From NCBI RefSeq assembly GCF_033473495.1, contig NC_088942.1, forward strand, positions 1,984,001-2,048,000: 64,000 nt of DNA, read 5' to 3'. This document shows, one piece after another, positions 1 to 11,300 of the stretch (position 1 is its first letter; each line of letters opens with the position of its first letter). Made by a program: the position numbers and the translations under genes. Source of the stretch: Cercospora beticola (taxonomy: Eukaryota; Ascomycota; Dothideomycetes; Mycosphaerellales; Mycosphaerellaceae). The notes under the pieces are model-generated. The model did not search any database. It was given only the letters and a program-made list of their open reading frames with translations, and was not told the origin of the DNA.

Positions 1-583
1 CCTCGTACTCTAGCTCGAATATACCGTACTAGATAGCGAGGCCTATACTCGTCGCTACAAGCTCGTTAGCGGAGGGTATACTAGTAGCTAGCGCCTCGCT
101 AGCCTTCTTCGGCGTAGAGAAGATACTAGCGGACTTGCCCGAGTTGCTCTATAAGCGCTTAAGAGTAGTAGCGATAGCCTTGCCTATATTATCGAAGCGT
201 TAGTAGAGCTACTAGTAGCGTATAGCGCGCGTGCTCGTACGTAGTAGGCGGCGGTAGTAGCGCGCGCGCTACGCCTACTTTATAAAGTCGGAATTAGTAA
301 TATAGATATACTTATAGTTAGACCTAGCGTAGCGAATATAGTTTAGCTACTAGCCGAGCTTTATATCGCTATTATAGCGCGGCTCGATAGCTAGGTATAA
401 GAAGTTAGTAGACTCGAAGTATACGATATATATACGAACTGCGCGACTTACGGTCTACGAGGTATAGGAGGTAACGCTAGTAGTCGTCGTCCTCTACCTT
501 CGGTAGGTCGTCTACTATATAAGAGTTATAGTTAGTAGCCGAAGCGGTAGGAGTAGCGGGAGCTCTTCTTAGAGGTATATTAC
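1..583 (-). mobile_element. Outer (older) Ty3/gypsy copy, left fragment
   Basis: These bases are the reverse complement of about 1137-1720 of the inner gypsy element, with mostly C/T and G/A differences. They are part of the antisense ORF described at 1140-2072. The fragment ends in ATTAC (579-583), where the inner element inserted; the same ATTAC recurs at 7380-7384 and the outer copy resumes there. The element extends beyond the left edge of the window. It is RIP-mutated and not coding. Confidence 0.85.
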
Positions 584-792
584 TATAAGAGTAGAATATA
601 GCAATATATTAAGCGCCCCTAGACTCCCCGTCTAGAGATATTAAGAATAATTCTTGCCTCGTTAGTTTATATACGTTCTATATACTTTTATCCTACGCTA
701 AGTATAAGTAGCACTAGCCGTTATACCTTAACGCCTAACAAGCTACGCCTAATAAGCTATACCTCTCGAGCTATATACCTCTAGCTCTTATA
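584..792 (-). repeat. 3' LTR of inner gypsy element
   Basis: A 209-bp copy bounded by TATAAGAG and CTCTTATA, which are probably RIP-altered TGTAAGAG/CTCTTACA. It is near-identical to 7185-7379, apart from about 14 extra bases in a GCCTAA-type local duplication near 745-765. Confidence 0.88.
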
Positions 793-1139
793 ACTATTTT
801 CTTTCTCTAATAGAGCTACCTTAGCTCGTAGAGGAGACTATATATTTCCGTCGTCTTAGTATAGTATCCGGTACGTTCGTACTACTTCTTACGTATATAA
901 ATATTAAGTCGAGCCTTAGTTCGTAGCTAGTTGCTATATAGCAACTCTCCGTAGTAACGGGCTTATTAATAGTACGTACTATCGGCGCTCGCGCTATAAG
1001 GCGCCGGTATACTATAAATTCGTCGTATACTCTTCGCGTATTTTCTCTATTAACTATCTATATTTAGTAAGCTCTACGTATCCGACTCGTACTATATACT
1101 TAACTATCTAGCACTTCTCTCGTACGCGACCTATAAGTA
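793..1139. other. Gypsy internal spacer between 3' LTR and antisense ORF
   Basis: 347 bp of element DNA that is not part of pol. The same stretch occurs inverted at about 7380-7728 in the outer copy, so it belongs to the element and is not a chance insertion. It begins with the polypurine tract (minus strand) and ends at the presumed start of the antisense ORF, so it would be that ORF's 5' leader or promoter. No motif was recognised. Confidence 0.6.
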
Positions 1140-2072
1140 ATATACCTCTAAGAAGAGCTCCCGCCGCTCCCGCTACCCTAGCTACTAACTACGACTCTCG
1201 TATAGTAGAAGACCTACCGAAGGTAGAGGATAACGACTACTAGCGCTACCTCCTATATCTCGTAGATCGTAAGTCGCGCAGTTCGTATACGTATCGTATA
1301 CTTCGAGTCTACTAACTCCTCGTACCTAGCTATCGAGCCGCGCTATAATAGCGATATAAAGCTCGGCTAGTAGCTAAACTATATTCGCTACGCTAGGTCT
1401 AACTATAAGTGTGTCCGTATTACTAATTCCGACCTTATAAAGTAGGCGTAGCGCGCGCGCTACTACCGCCGCCTACTTTATACGAGTACGCGCGCTATAT
1501 ATATCTAGTAGCTCCGACGCCGCTTCGAGAACGTAGGCGAGGCTATCGCCGCTACTCTTAAGCGCCTATAGAGTAACTCGGGCAAGTCCGCCGATATCTT
1601 CTCTACGCCGAAGAAGGCTAGTAAGGCGCTAGCTACTAGTATACCCTCCGCTAACGAGCTTGCGGCGACGAGTATAGGCCTCGCTATCTAGCGCGGTATA
1701 TTCGAGCTAGAGTACGAGGTATATCTTATGTCCTACTAGTCGCTTACTCCTCTCGTATAGTACTAATTCGTATAATAGAAGCTCCGCCTACTTAGCGCCT
1801 CTAGCGAGGCTCTAGACCTTGCCGTCGCCTCCGCCTACTCCGGCTAGTCTACTTAGGACAAGAGAGAGCTCTCCGAGCTCGAGGCGGATAATAAGAAGAA
1901 GAATAAGGAGGATAAGAAGGAGGATAATACTATAGTCGTAGGTAGCGAGTAGCCTACGGGCCTCGCGCTCTTCTTCTACTAGGCCCTTACGGTACTCTTA
2001 CGTCTCGCCGGCCCTAGGCTATATACTTCTATTACGCGTAGTATATGCTATACCTGCGGGTACTATAAATAA
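1140..2072 (+). pseudogene. Antisense ORF (310 codons) of the gypsy element, RIP-broken
   Basis: On the strand opposite pol, a single frame runs from an ATA (presumed former ATG) at 1140-1142 to an AAA-TAA end at 2070-2072 with no frameshift. All interruptions I read are TAG or TAA where CAG/CAA would give an ordinary protein. The conceptual product is basic in its first half, then alternates Ala/Ser/Leu stretches, and has a Lys/Glu/Asp/Asn-rich tract near 1880-1935 (KKKNKEDKKEDN) and a CYTCGYYK end. The first about 190 codons recur inverted in the outer copy (1-578), so the ORF is an inherited part of the family. I do not recognise the protein. Antisense ORFs between pol and the 3' LTR are known in some plant gypsy lineages; whether this one is related is untested. 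Confidence 0.6.
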
Positions 2073-2229
2073 ATACTTTCTCTCCTCTCGTAACGTCTTA
2101 GTTTTCTAAATTCTCGTATCTTAGTAGTTCTTAGCGTTTAGAATTCTTAGAATTTTCTACTATTCTACTAACTACTAGTATTACTATTTCTTCCGTAGTT
2201 TCGCCTTACGTACGGGCTACTTAGTTTCG

Positions 2230-5200
2230 CGTTGCGCCTCGAATACGTTAAGTGCCTTATAATCTCCGATATATTCTACTAGCTCCTAGATATCGTATTC
2301 CTCCGGCTACTTACGCTATCGAACTAGGTACTTCCTTACGCCTTTCTCGACGCGGCTTTCTAGTACTCTCTCGAGTTCCTATTCGCCTTACTCGTCTACG
2401 AGTAGTAGGCTAGTATCCTACGTATCGCCGCCTCGCTAGAGTTCTAAGAGAGATACGTAGAAGATATTATAAATCTACGAGCCGGTTAGTAGAGCTAGGC
2501 GGTACGCCTGCTTTCCGACTACGTTAATAACCTTAAATAGTCTAGCGAATTTGTCCGCTAGCTTCTTCGATAGTACCTTTAACCGGAGGTTCTTTATAGA
2601 TAATAGGACTAAGTCGCTAACCTTAAATTCTATCGGCTAGTACTTCTAATTAAAGTACTTAGCTTAAGATTCGCTTGCTTATTACTAGCGCTTAGTTAGC
2701 TCTTTATAGTTCCGCTTTAACTTCTCTATAGCATCCTTCGCTACTAGTATCTCTCTCCGAAGAAGCGCGTCCCGAGCTTCGCCTATATCCCTCTTACGCG
2801 TTTCTATAGAAAGGTCTAGATTAAACCTATATACTACTCGAAATAGCGATATCTTAAGCGTAGTATTCGCGCTATTATTATACGCGAATTCTACTAACGA
2901 TAGGATAGACGCCTAGTCGTCCTATCGCTCGCTATAATAGATACGTAGGTACTACTTAAGCGTCTAGTTTACGCGCTCGGTTTAACTATTAGTCTATAGG
3001 TAGAATATAGTACTTAGCCTACGTTTAATATACGTCTCGTAGTAGAAGTCTAACTAGAACTAGCTAGTAAAGACTAAGCTTCTATCGCTTACGATACTAG
3101 CTAGTACGCTATATAGTCGTATTACTTCGTTAATTAGAATATCTATAAGCTCTACGCTAGTATAGCGCTTTGTCGTTCGGACGAAAGTTACTATCTTCGA
3201 GTAACGATCTACGATTACGAGGATCGCGTCGAAGATATAGCTATTCTACTTACTAGGTAGAAGATCCGTAATAAAGTCTATAGATAAATCCTTCTAAGAA
3301 TAGTTAGATAGCGGGAGCGTAGCTATCTCGCTATAGAGGCAATAGCGCCTCGCTTTTGCTTTCTAATAGCTACTATACTACTCGACGTACTACCTTACGT
3401 CGTTACTAACCTCTAGCTACTAGTACTTCTACTTAACTAACTCTACTATCTTGTTCTTACTAAAATAGCCTACTAGGATATCGTCGTAGTATATATAGAT
3501 TACCTACGTCCGTAATACTAGGTCGTTCGGTAGGTATAGAGCCTCTTCCTAGTATATATAGCTATTCTTAACGGTATATTTCTCGCTCGCTACGCCTTCG
3601 TATTCGGCCTACTTATATAGTACTTTTACTTTCGGATCGAGCTATACTAATATAGTAGTATATCTAATAATTATGTCCGAGACGTTAGCGTACGGCTGCT
3701 CTTATATAGTAATAGCGCTAGCGACTCGTAAGGGCAGAGCAAAGCTAAACGGACGAACCGAATAGTTAACTGCCGCTATAATATACCTACTATTAGGCAG
3801 CGCTACCCCCTCGCTCTTAGCTACTACTATAACTACCTTTAGAGTATCTAACTAAGCCTAGTAAGTAGCTTTTATATAGGTAATAACTAGACCGCTTACG
3901 GGTATAGTACTCTATACCTAGAGTTTCTACTATAGTAATAGTAGGAGGTTGCTTATCTCCTTCGCCTCTTATACGTAGTCGCTACGTCTAGATAGCGCAT
4001 CGGCTAGGTTAAGCTTGCTAGCTCGATAGCTAATAGTAAAATTAAAGAAAGCGAGGAATGTCGCCTACCTTACTTATCTACCTATTAACTACTTAACGCC
4101 TGTAAATCCCTTAAGGTTAGCGTAATTAATAAGTACCTTAACTTTATACGTAGCGCCTTCGAGGTATAGTCGCTACGCCTTAAATACCTTAACTACCGCG
4201 AGTAGTTCCTTATCGTAAACCTCGTAGTTATATTTAGCGTTAATTATCTTCTACAAGAAGAAGGCAATTAGATACTATTCCGCTTCGAATAGTTAGCTTA
4301 GGATACCGGCTACTACGAAGTCGGAAGCGTCGGTTTCGACTCGTAGGTATAGTATAGAGTTAAAGTATCTTAGTAGCGGTATAGTCTAAAATCGATTCTT
4401 TAGCTTATAGAACGCCTACTCCTTAGCTACTTCCTACTTAATTAGCTCTAGCTTCTTTCTATCCTTTATACTCTTTAATAGCGCTATTAAAGGTACTATA
4501 ACTCTCGAATATCCGAAGATAAATCGACGGTAGAAGTTCGCGAATCTAAGGAAGGATTAAACCTCTATTAGTATAGTTAGAGTTAGCTACGAGGCGATTG
4601 TAGATACTCTACTTAGGTCTATCGCTACGCTACTAGTAGTTACTACGAATCTAAGGAAGTCGACCTTTTTCTAGAAGAACTTATACTTAGAACGCTATAC
4701 GTAGAGTCTAAACTTACGGAGCCTCTTAAGTATAGCGTATACGTCTCGCACGTGTTCCTCGCGTATCCTACTATAGATTAGGATATCGTCTAGGTATACT
4801 ATATAGCTTATATCGACTAGCTCTACTAGCGTATAGTTAATATATACTTAGAACGTCGCTAGTACGTTCGTTAAGCCGAAGGGCATTACCTTATACTAGA
4901 AATAGTCGTAGCGCGTATAGAACGTAGTCTTCTAGTAGTTACTTAGCTTAATCCGAATACGGTAGTATATATTAGCTAAGTCTAAGAACGTAAACTATAC
5001 GGCTCCTATAAGCCTATCTAGCGTCTTACTAATTAGAGGTAGTAGATACCGGTTCTTAATAGTAATCTCGTTTAGCCTATAGTAGTCGATATATAACCGT
5101 AGCTTGCTATTCTTCTTTAGTACGAACAGGATAGGCGTACCCGCCTCGCTATCGGAACGCTCGATCTAATCGTACTCGAGTCCTATCTTAAGGTACTCCT

Positions 5201-7170
5201 TAAGCTCGTCTAATTCTCGCTCCGACTAGTAATATAGTAGACGGAATAGTAGTATAGTTCTAGGCCGTAGGTTAATCGTATACTCTACGCTATTAACTAG
5301 CTTGCTTCTTATTTCCTCTATCGGATTAAGAATATCGTTAAAATAACGGAACTCCTTAGAGATAGGCTTAACCTTATCGCCTATTTTGCTTAGACTTACT
5401 ACAAAAACTACTAGTGCCTTCTAAAGATCCTTAAAGAACTTATAGGCTTCTCGGACTTCGAACTTACTAAAACGATCGTTACCGTATAGCTATTTATCTA
5501 TAGCGCTACTAGCTAGTACGCGCTAAGTACGTTGCTATAGACGGCCTAAGATTACGTTAGAAGTTAGTATATTATATATATAGAAGATACTACCTATAGA
5601 TCGCTCCTTACTACTAGAGTCTGCGATCTATATATATATATAGTACGTACTATAATAGTGCCCTAATTTACCCGTAAAGGTAGTAACTAGCAGTAGGGCC
5701 GTATTCGGCCTTATTAGTAGGTTATACTATAGTATAAAGGCCCTTAATATTATATTAATATCTATAGTATCGTCGAGAAGGAAAGCGGCCGGCTTGCTAC
5801 CTAACTACGTTTCGACTTCTCCTTCTATACGCGTCGCTAGTACGCTCTAAACCGGCAGAGGGTTATTGCTATCTAGTTTAGCGCTAGTAACTCGCGCGTT
5901 ATCTCCGGCGCCTTAGCTTTTTTCGCTCTAAACCGCTCCTTTGCTATAGTTACTCTACGAATAGCCGGCTTATTACTATCTTTCCTAGAGTTCGAGCAGT
6001 TAGGACTTATATAGCTAACCTCGTTATATACGAAGTACGTAGGTTGCTAACCCTTACTCTTGCCTTTGCCTCTACGTTTACTCTTCGGCTTGCCGCTATA
6101 AGTATTGCGTTAGCTACTAGCCGAACTAGAGGCTCCTTTATAAGGAGCGTCGCTATTAGTACGCTTACGCTTAGCCTACTTGTTCTCGGTATTACTATAA
6201 TACGGCTTACGAGGCATCGCTTTCTTAGCTTACTCGAGGCGCCTTACTAGAGCGATAAGGTCGGTACGCTTATTAGGGACGATATAGTTCTTAATAATAT
6301 CTTTACGTAGCAATAGCTTTAGTTTTACGAGGAACTAGCGTACTAGCTACGCCTTAGTATAGTTACCTAACTAAGACTCTAGGTTACTAAGGTCTATTAC
6401 GAACTGTCGTACGCTCTAGCTCTCGCTCTAGCGTATATTCTCGTACTCTATAGTTACGAGAAGTATATAGTTCGCTTAATCCCCGACGATATCGTATAGG
6501 AATTAATAGAACCGAGACTAGGTATATCCTATAAGCAGAACGCCTAGGTATTTATTATACTATACCTCTTACGCTTCGCCTACGAGGTATATAATACCCG
6601 TAATTACCTTCTAGTAATCCGTTAGAAACTTCTTCGGTATAGCTATAAAGTTTACCTCGAGGGTATAGATAAATTCGCGTACCTCCTTTATAGTCTTACC
6701 TTTAAAGAGCTTAGGCGCACGTAGCTTAATAGACTTATATAAGCTATACTCGTCGCTTTCGGAACGTATACCGCTCGTATAACTTACGGACGCGTCGCCT
6801 TACTAAGGTATTAGCTATCCGAGGCCTAGCGCTATCGCGCTTAGCTATACTAGTAATTTAATTATCTATACCTCTCTTAGTAAGCGTTCGTTCTTAGCCT
6901 TAAAGGTACGGATCTCTAGCTATTTGCGTAACGTATTATTTTTAGCTTAGAGGCGCCTACGTATTATATATACGTTACTAGCGTCGTCGGCATTATCTAT
7001 ATCCTCGTCTTATTCCTCTTTAGCTTATACTATTCCGGATTCTAATATCTCTTCGATATAGCCTAATAGCTATCTATCGTTCGGTATATCGTCGTCGCGA
7101 TTAGTCCGCTAGGCGGATACGTTTCGCGTAAGTATAATAGGCCTTAATAGATCGCTACTCTCGATAAGGT
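2230..7170 (-). pseudogene. gag-pol of inner gypsy chromovirus, RIP-broken
   Basis: A conceptual gag-pol polyprotein on the minus strand, recognisable only when TAG/TAA stops are read through. Gag occupies roughly 7170-5950, with a damaged CCHC knuckle whose Cys and His codons have become Tyr. Reverse transcriptase (about 5200-4600) keeps YLDDIL and the downstream motif around MPFGLTN. RNase H (about 4350-4050) keeps its first catalytic Asp context. Integrase (about 3700-2950) keeps the D of SIDFITDL. The C-terminal SH3-like and chromodomain segment shows ERVLESRVEKGVRKYLVR near 2320-2390. In living relatives the polyprotein is cleaved by its own protease; this copy cannot be translated. Confidence 0.85.
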
Positions 7171-7184
7171 AGAAGAATTATAAT

Positions 7185-7379
7185 TATAAGAGTAGAATAT
7201 AGCAATATATTAAGCGCCCCTAGACTCCTTATCTAGAGATATTAAGAATAATTCTTGCCTCGTTAGTTTATATACGTTCTGCGTGCTTTTATCCTATACT
7301 AAGTATAAGCGGCACTAGCCGTTATACCTTAACGCCTAATAAGCTATACCTCTCGAGCTATATACCTCTAGCTCTTATA
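7185..7379 (-). repeat. 5' LTR of inner gypsy element
   Basis: 195 bp, TATAAGAG to CTCTTATA, followed immediately by ATTAC (7380-7384). That pairs with ATTAC at 579-583 as the 5-bp target-site duplication. Confidence 0.88.
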
Positions 7380-7923
7380 ATTACTTACGAGTCGTATACG
7401 AGAGAAGTGCTAGATAGTTAAGTATATAGTACGAGTCGGATACGAAGAGCTTACTAAATATAAATAGTTAATAGAGAAAATACGCGAGAGGTATACGACG
7501 AATTTATAGTATACTAGCGCCTTATAGCGCGAGCGCTAATAGTACGTACTATTAATAAGCCCGTTACTATAGAAGGTTACTATATAGCAACTAGCTACGA
7601 ACTAAGACTCGACTTAATATTTACGTATATAAGAAGTAGTACGAATATACTAGATACTATACTAAGACGATAGAAATATATAGTCTCCTCTACGAGCTAA
7701 GGTAGCTCTATTAGAGAGAGGAGATAGTTATAAGAGCTAGGAGTATATAGCTCGAGAGGCGTAGCTTATTAGGCGTTAAGGTATAATAGCTAGTACTGCT
7801 TATACTTAGTATAGAATAAAAGTACGTAGAACGTATATAAACTAACGAGGCAAGAATTATTCTTAATATCTCTAGATAGAGAGTCTAGAGGCGCTTAATA
7901 TATTGCTATATTCTACTCTTATA
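7380..7923 (+). mobile_element. Outer gypsy copy, right fragment with its 3' LTR
   Basis: The reverse complement of about 584-1137. It contains the element's internal spacer, a purine tract (AGAGAGAGGAGATAG, 7713-7727) and the 3' LTR of the outer copy (7729-7923). Joined to 1-583 across the inner insertion, it reconstitutes the outer element's end in opposite orientation to the inner copy. Confidence 0.85.
7729..7923 (+). repeat. 3' LTR of outer gypsy copy
   Basis: 195 bp bounded by TATAAGAG and CTCTTATA, inverted relative to the LTRs at 584-792 and 7185-7379. The outer copy's other LTR lies left of the window. Confidence 0.85.
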
Positions 7924-8265
7924 GAACTATAGCGATTATAGTAAATAGATCGTATAGAGTAAAGGTATAGTAAGTAGAATTATCTAATAGCGCTAAAAGT
8001 ATTATTTTCGCTATCTCTAGTATAATAGTACTAAACTCTATAAGAAATTATTAGCTATCTAATTAGTTAGAATCGTCGTCGCTATTAAGTAATTCTTCGT
8101 CTTTATAATTAAGAAGGTACTAGTAGTATACTTAATTACTCTTAGTAAACTATTCTCGTACCTTATTATATTCTTAGCGTATATAATTACTTAACTAATA
8201 ACTTAGTTTATTATAGATAAAGTACTTCTTCTATAGTTATTATTACTAGTAGTTATTCTATTATC
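7924..8265. other. Unassigned AT-rich RIP-mutated spacer
   Basis: 342 bp between the outer gypsy LTR and the copia LTR. It lacks CpA/TpG like its surroundings, so it was probably repetitive too. It ends in TTATC (8261-8265), which recurs just after the copia element (25443-25447). I recognise no domain or end structure. Confidence 0.6.
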
Positions 8266-8355
8266 TATTAGAAAGTATAGTCTAGTTAGATATTCTAAGG
8301 GATACTTTAGAGGTTAGAATTAGATAATATAGGTTATATAATACTAGGTTATATA
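8266..8355 (+). repeat. Copia 5' LTR, first part
   Basis: Matches 24155-24244 of the 3' LTR almost base for base. It is interrupted by LINE copy 1 after the 14-bp duplication TACTAGGTTATATA (8342-8355). The LTR starts TATTAGAAAG, probably TGTTAGAAAG before RIP. Confidence 0.85.
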
Positions 8356-11300
8356 GATAGATAGATAGATAATTCTTATACGCCGGTCTACTTCTTTTAA
8401 CTAGAGTAAGTAGTACGCTCTATAGATTTCGGTTAAGGGAAAAGCCTTCGAAAAACTCTCGTATATCTCTTTATTTATAGCCTATATAGCCGCTTCCTTC
8501 GCTTCTATTTTCCTTCGGACAATACTAGGTATCTAGTAAGTCCTCCTCTTACTAGGCTCTATCCTTCCCCTTCTCTCTCCTCTTTTCCTCCTATATCTCT
8601 TCTCTTATAAGTAAGAATTAGTCTAGGACCTCTTCTTAGATAAGCTACTTTGCTATTATATATAGCTCTCTCTTTATATTAGCTAGATCCTTCTAGTTTA
8701 TAGATACCTCTGCCTAGAATAGCTAGTGTCTTCTCTCGTTCTATTTTAGGCAGAATATATATATATATTTTAGTATCTTATAACTCTGCCTATATTCGTA
8801 GTCTAGTATAAAACCTAGGACTCTCCTTCTAGTAAGGTATTATCTTATCCTAATATACTCTATCCTTAGGAGTATAACTATTATACTCTCTAGTCTAGTA
8901 AGTTCTTTATATAGAGTTAGTCTAATAGTAGAGGAGGTAGTAGTTTTCTATACTAGTAGTTATTCCTCTCCTACTCTTACTCTTCTCTCTTCCTTATTCC
9001 TTTCCTACCTTCTATCCTACTAGTATTTAGCCTACTATACCTTACTACCTAGGTATACCTATATCGTTATTTCTTAGCCTTATACTATTTAGAGGATTTC
9101 CTCCTATCTAGTTTAGGTTAGTAGTATAGGTTGCCTAGCTCTCTTTCCTACTTATACTTATCTTTTAATCTCCCTATACCTGTCTTTAATATACTAGTAT
9201 ATAGGTTAGGTATCTTGCTTTTTAGATACTTACTTAGCTAGGTTCTAGATATATAAATAAAGAGGAGCAATATTTGCTTCTCTCTCTAGAACTATAGTTA
9301 TAACTAACTTATATACTCCTATAATATTCCTTAGAGCTTCCCTCTAGATCTTCTTAATAGGTTTAGTAAGGTTCCTATAGTAGCTTTATATACTCTCTAG
9401 GTTAGACTAGACTTAGTAGCTAAAAGTAATAGCTAGTCTTACTACTACTATATAGAGGTGCTTTACTTTTTAGAAGGATGCTCTCTATATAGACTTATAT
9501 AGTCTCTAAAGTAATTATATTTAGTAAGCTCCCTTTTCTGCTACTTGTTTAATATATAGGCCCTATTTAAGTTTAGTATCTACCTATACTCCGAGGAGTC
9601 TAAGTAATAGTAGTAGTTCTCTATTAAATCTCTAGATTTAGACTATAGCTTTAAAGTTATACTTCCTACTTCTAGTAAAGTAGATTAGCTAATATTTCTA
9701 TAGTACAAATTCTGCTCTATATCTCCTTACCTATTCTTTATATTTCTAGTAGGCTTTCTTAAGTTGCTTATAGTTATCCTCTATTAATATACTATATATA
9801 AGGATATTAGAGTTATCTATAAATCCTATTACTAAAGTAGTCCCTTTATAGAGTATTAGAAGTAGAGTAGAGGCAAAGAAGAGGAAGAGGATTAGAGATA
9901 GAGTAGAGCCTTAGGGAATTCCTATATTTTAGGGCCTTAGTTAGTCTATAAAGTCTCTAAGCCTTAGGTAGATAGTCCTATCTTAGAGGAATAATTAGAT
10001 AAAGCTAATAGTATAGTCTAGGAAGCCTTTTATTCTAATATTATAAAGTAGCCTCTAGTAGGAGACCTTATTAAATGCCTCTAAGATATCGAGGTAGAGT
10101 ATAGATACTATAGCTCCTAGCTTAGTTTCCTAGATAGTTTTTACTTACTTAGTAATAAGGTCTAATATTAAGGTAGTAGACCTACTAGGCCTAGTACCTA
10201 TTTATTCTTCTAGGAGGAGCTTCCTTTCTTTAGTCTTTTTAGATATCCTCTTAGTAACTATAGCTTCTAGGACTTTTACTATTATATTAAGTAGAGCAAT
10301 AGGTCTATATACTCCTAGCTTTAAGTAGTCTAGCTTCTATAGTTTCCTAAGTACTACTATTATAGAGTACTTAAAGACTTTAGAGTAGTATACTATTCTT
10401 AGGTATATAGTAAAGAGTTTAGCTAGGATTAGAGAAAGTTGTTCCCTATACTCTTTTAGTAAGAAGTTTAGTATTTAGTTAGGTCCTAGAGCTTTATTAC
10501 TAGGTAGTTTCCTAAGGACTCCTTCTACTTCCTTTAGTTAAACCTTAACTTCTATCTAGAATTAGAGTAGTAGTTAGATATATTAGATATTACTTAAGTC
10601 TACCTCTCTTAGGTCTAGGAAGAAGTATCTTACTAGGATTATAGCCTTCCTCTTATTAGTATCTCTATTATACTCTATATCGGCTAGGCTTAGAAAGTAT
10701 AGTAGCTAGTACTTTTAGTTAGCTCTCTTTCTAGCCTATTTAGCTATTTTCTAGATTTTCTTAGAGTCCTCTATAACTTCTTTTATTAGTCTCCTCTAAG
10801 CTAAGTTCTACTCTCTCCTTATAGCCTTACTTCTTATATATAATACTTTAAGGTATAGCTTATAGCTCTATTCTATTTTATAGTTCCTCTATTCTCTTCT
10901 CCTTCTCCTTACTAGCTTTATAGCCTCCTTATATTCCTAGGTCTATACTATTTTTATATAGCTTAATAGTCTAGCTATTAGAACTATCTTCTCTATAATC
11001 CTCTAGATAGAGGATTATATTCTATAGGCTAGTATATCTAGGTATTCCCTTATATTAAGTAGGAGTTAGTTAAGTTAGTTAGTATCTTAGGCTATAAGGT
11101 CTTAGATTCTGTTCTAGTTAGCAGCTTTCTACTACTTTCTCTAGCTTCTTCCTCTTAGCTCTTAGAGGTTAATATAGAGAGTTGTCCTAAAGGGGATATA
11201 GTTAGAGCTATATATCTCTTCTAGGAGAGCTTTATATTCTTAGATTAGGTTTTAGAGGGAGAGGCTAATAAAGACTAGGTCTAGTATTTAGTAGCTAGCT

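Larger units (their letters stand above)
584..7379 (-). mobile_element. Inner Ty3/gypsy chromovirus, RIP-inactivated
   Basis: A complete 6.8-kb LTR retrotransposon, with pol read on the minus strand. LTRs are 584-792 (3') and 7185-7379 (5'), and a 5-bp ATTAC duplication flanks them. Reading through TAG/TAA as former Gln/Trp codons, the order from right to left is: gag with a ruined zinc knuckle (Cys to Tyr, His to Tyr) near 5990-6030, reverse transcriptase with YLDDILIYS near 4775-4800, RNase H with ETDASDFVVAGILS near 4290-4340, integrase with DLSIDFITDLLPS near 3250-3290, then a chromodomain-like stretch near 2290-2400. That order and the chromodomain define the chromovirus branch. A purine tract abuts the 3' LTR on the minus strand (793-807, read there as AGAGAAAGAAAATAG). 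It is non-functional because every frame is broken by RIP-type stops. Confidence 0.9.

Noticed and set aside
6044..6250. 68-codon hydrophobic ORF in the gypsy region
   Set aside because: It lies antisense to gypsy gag near the damaged zinc knuckle, has no independent support and sits in RIPed DNA.
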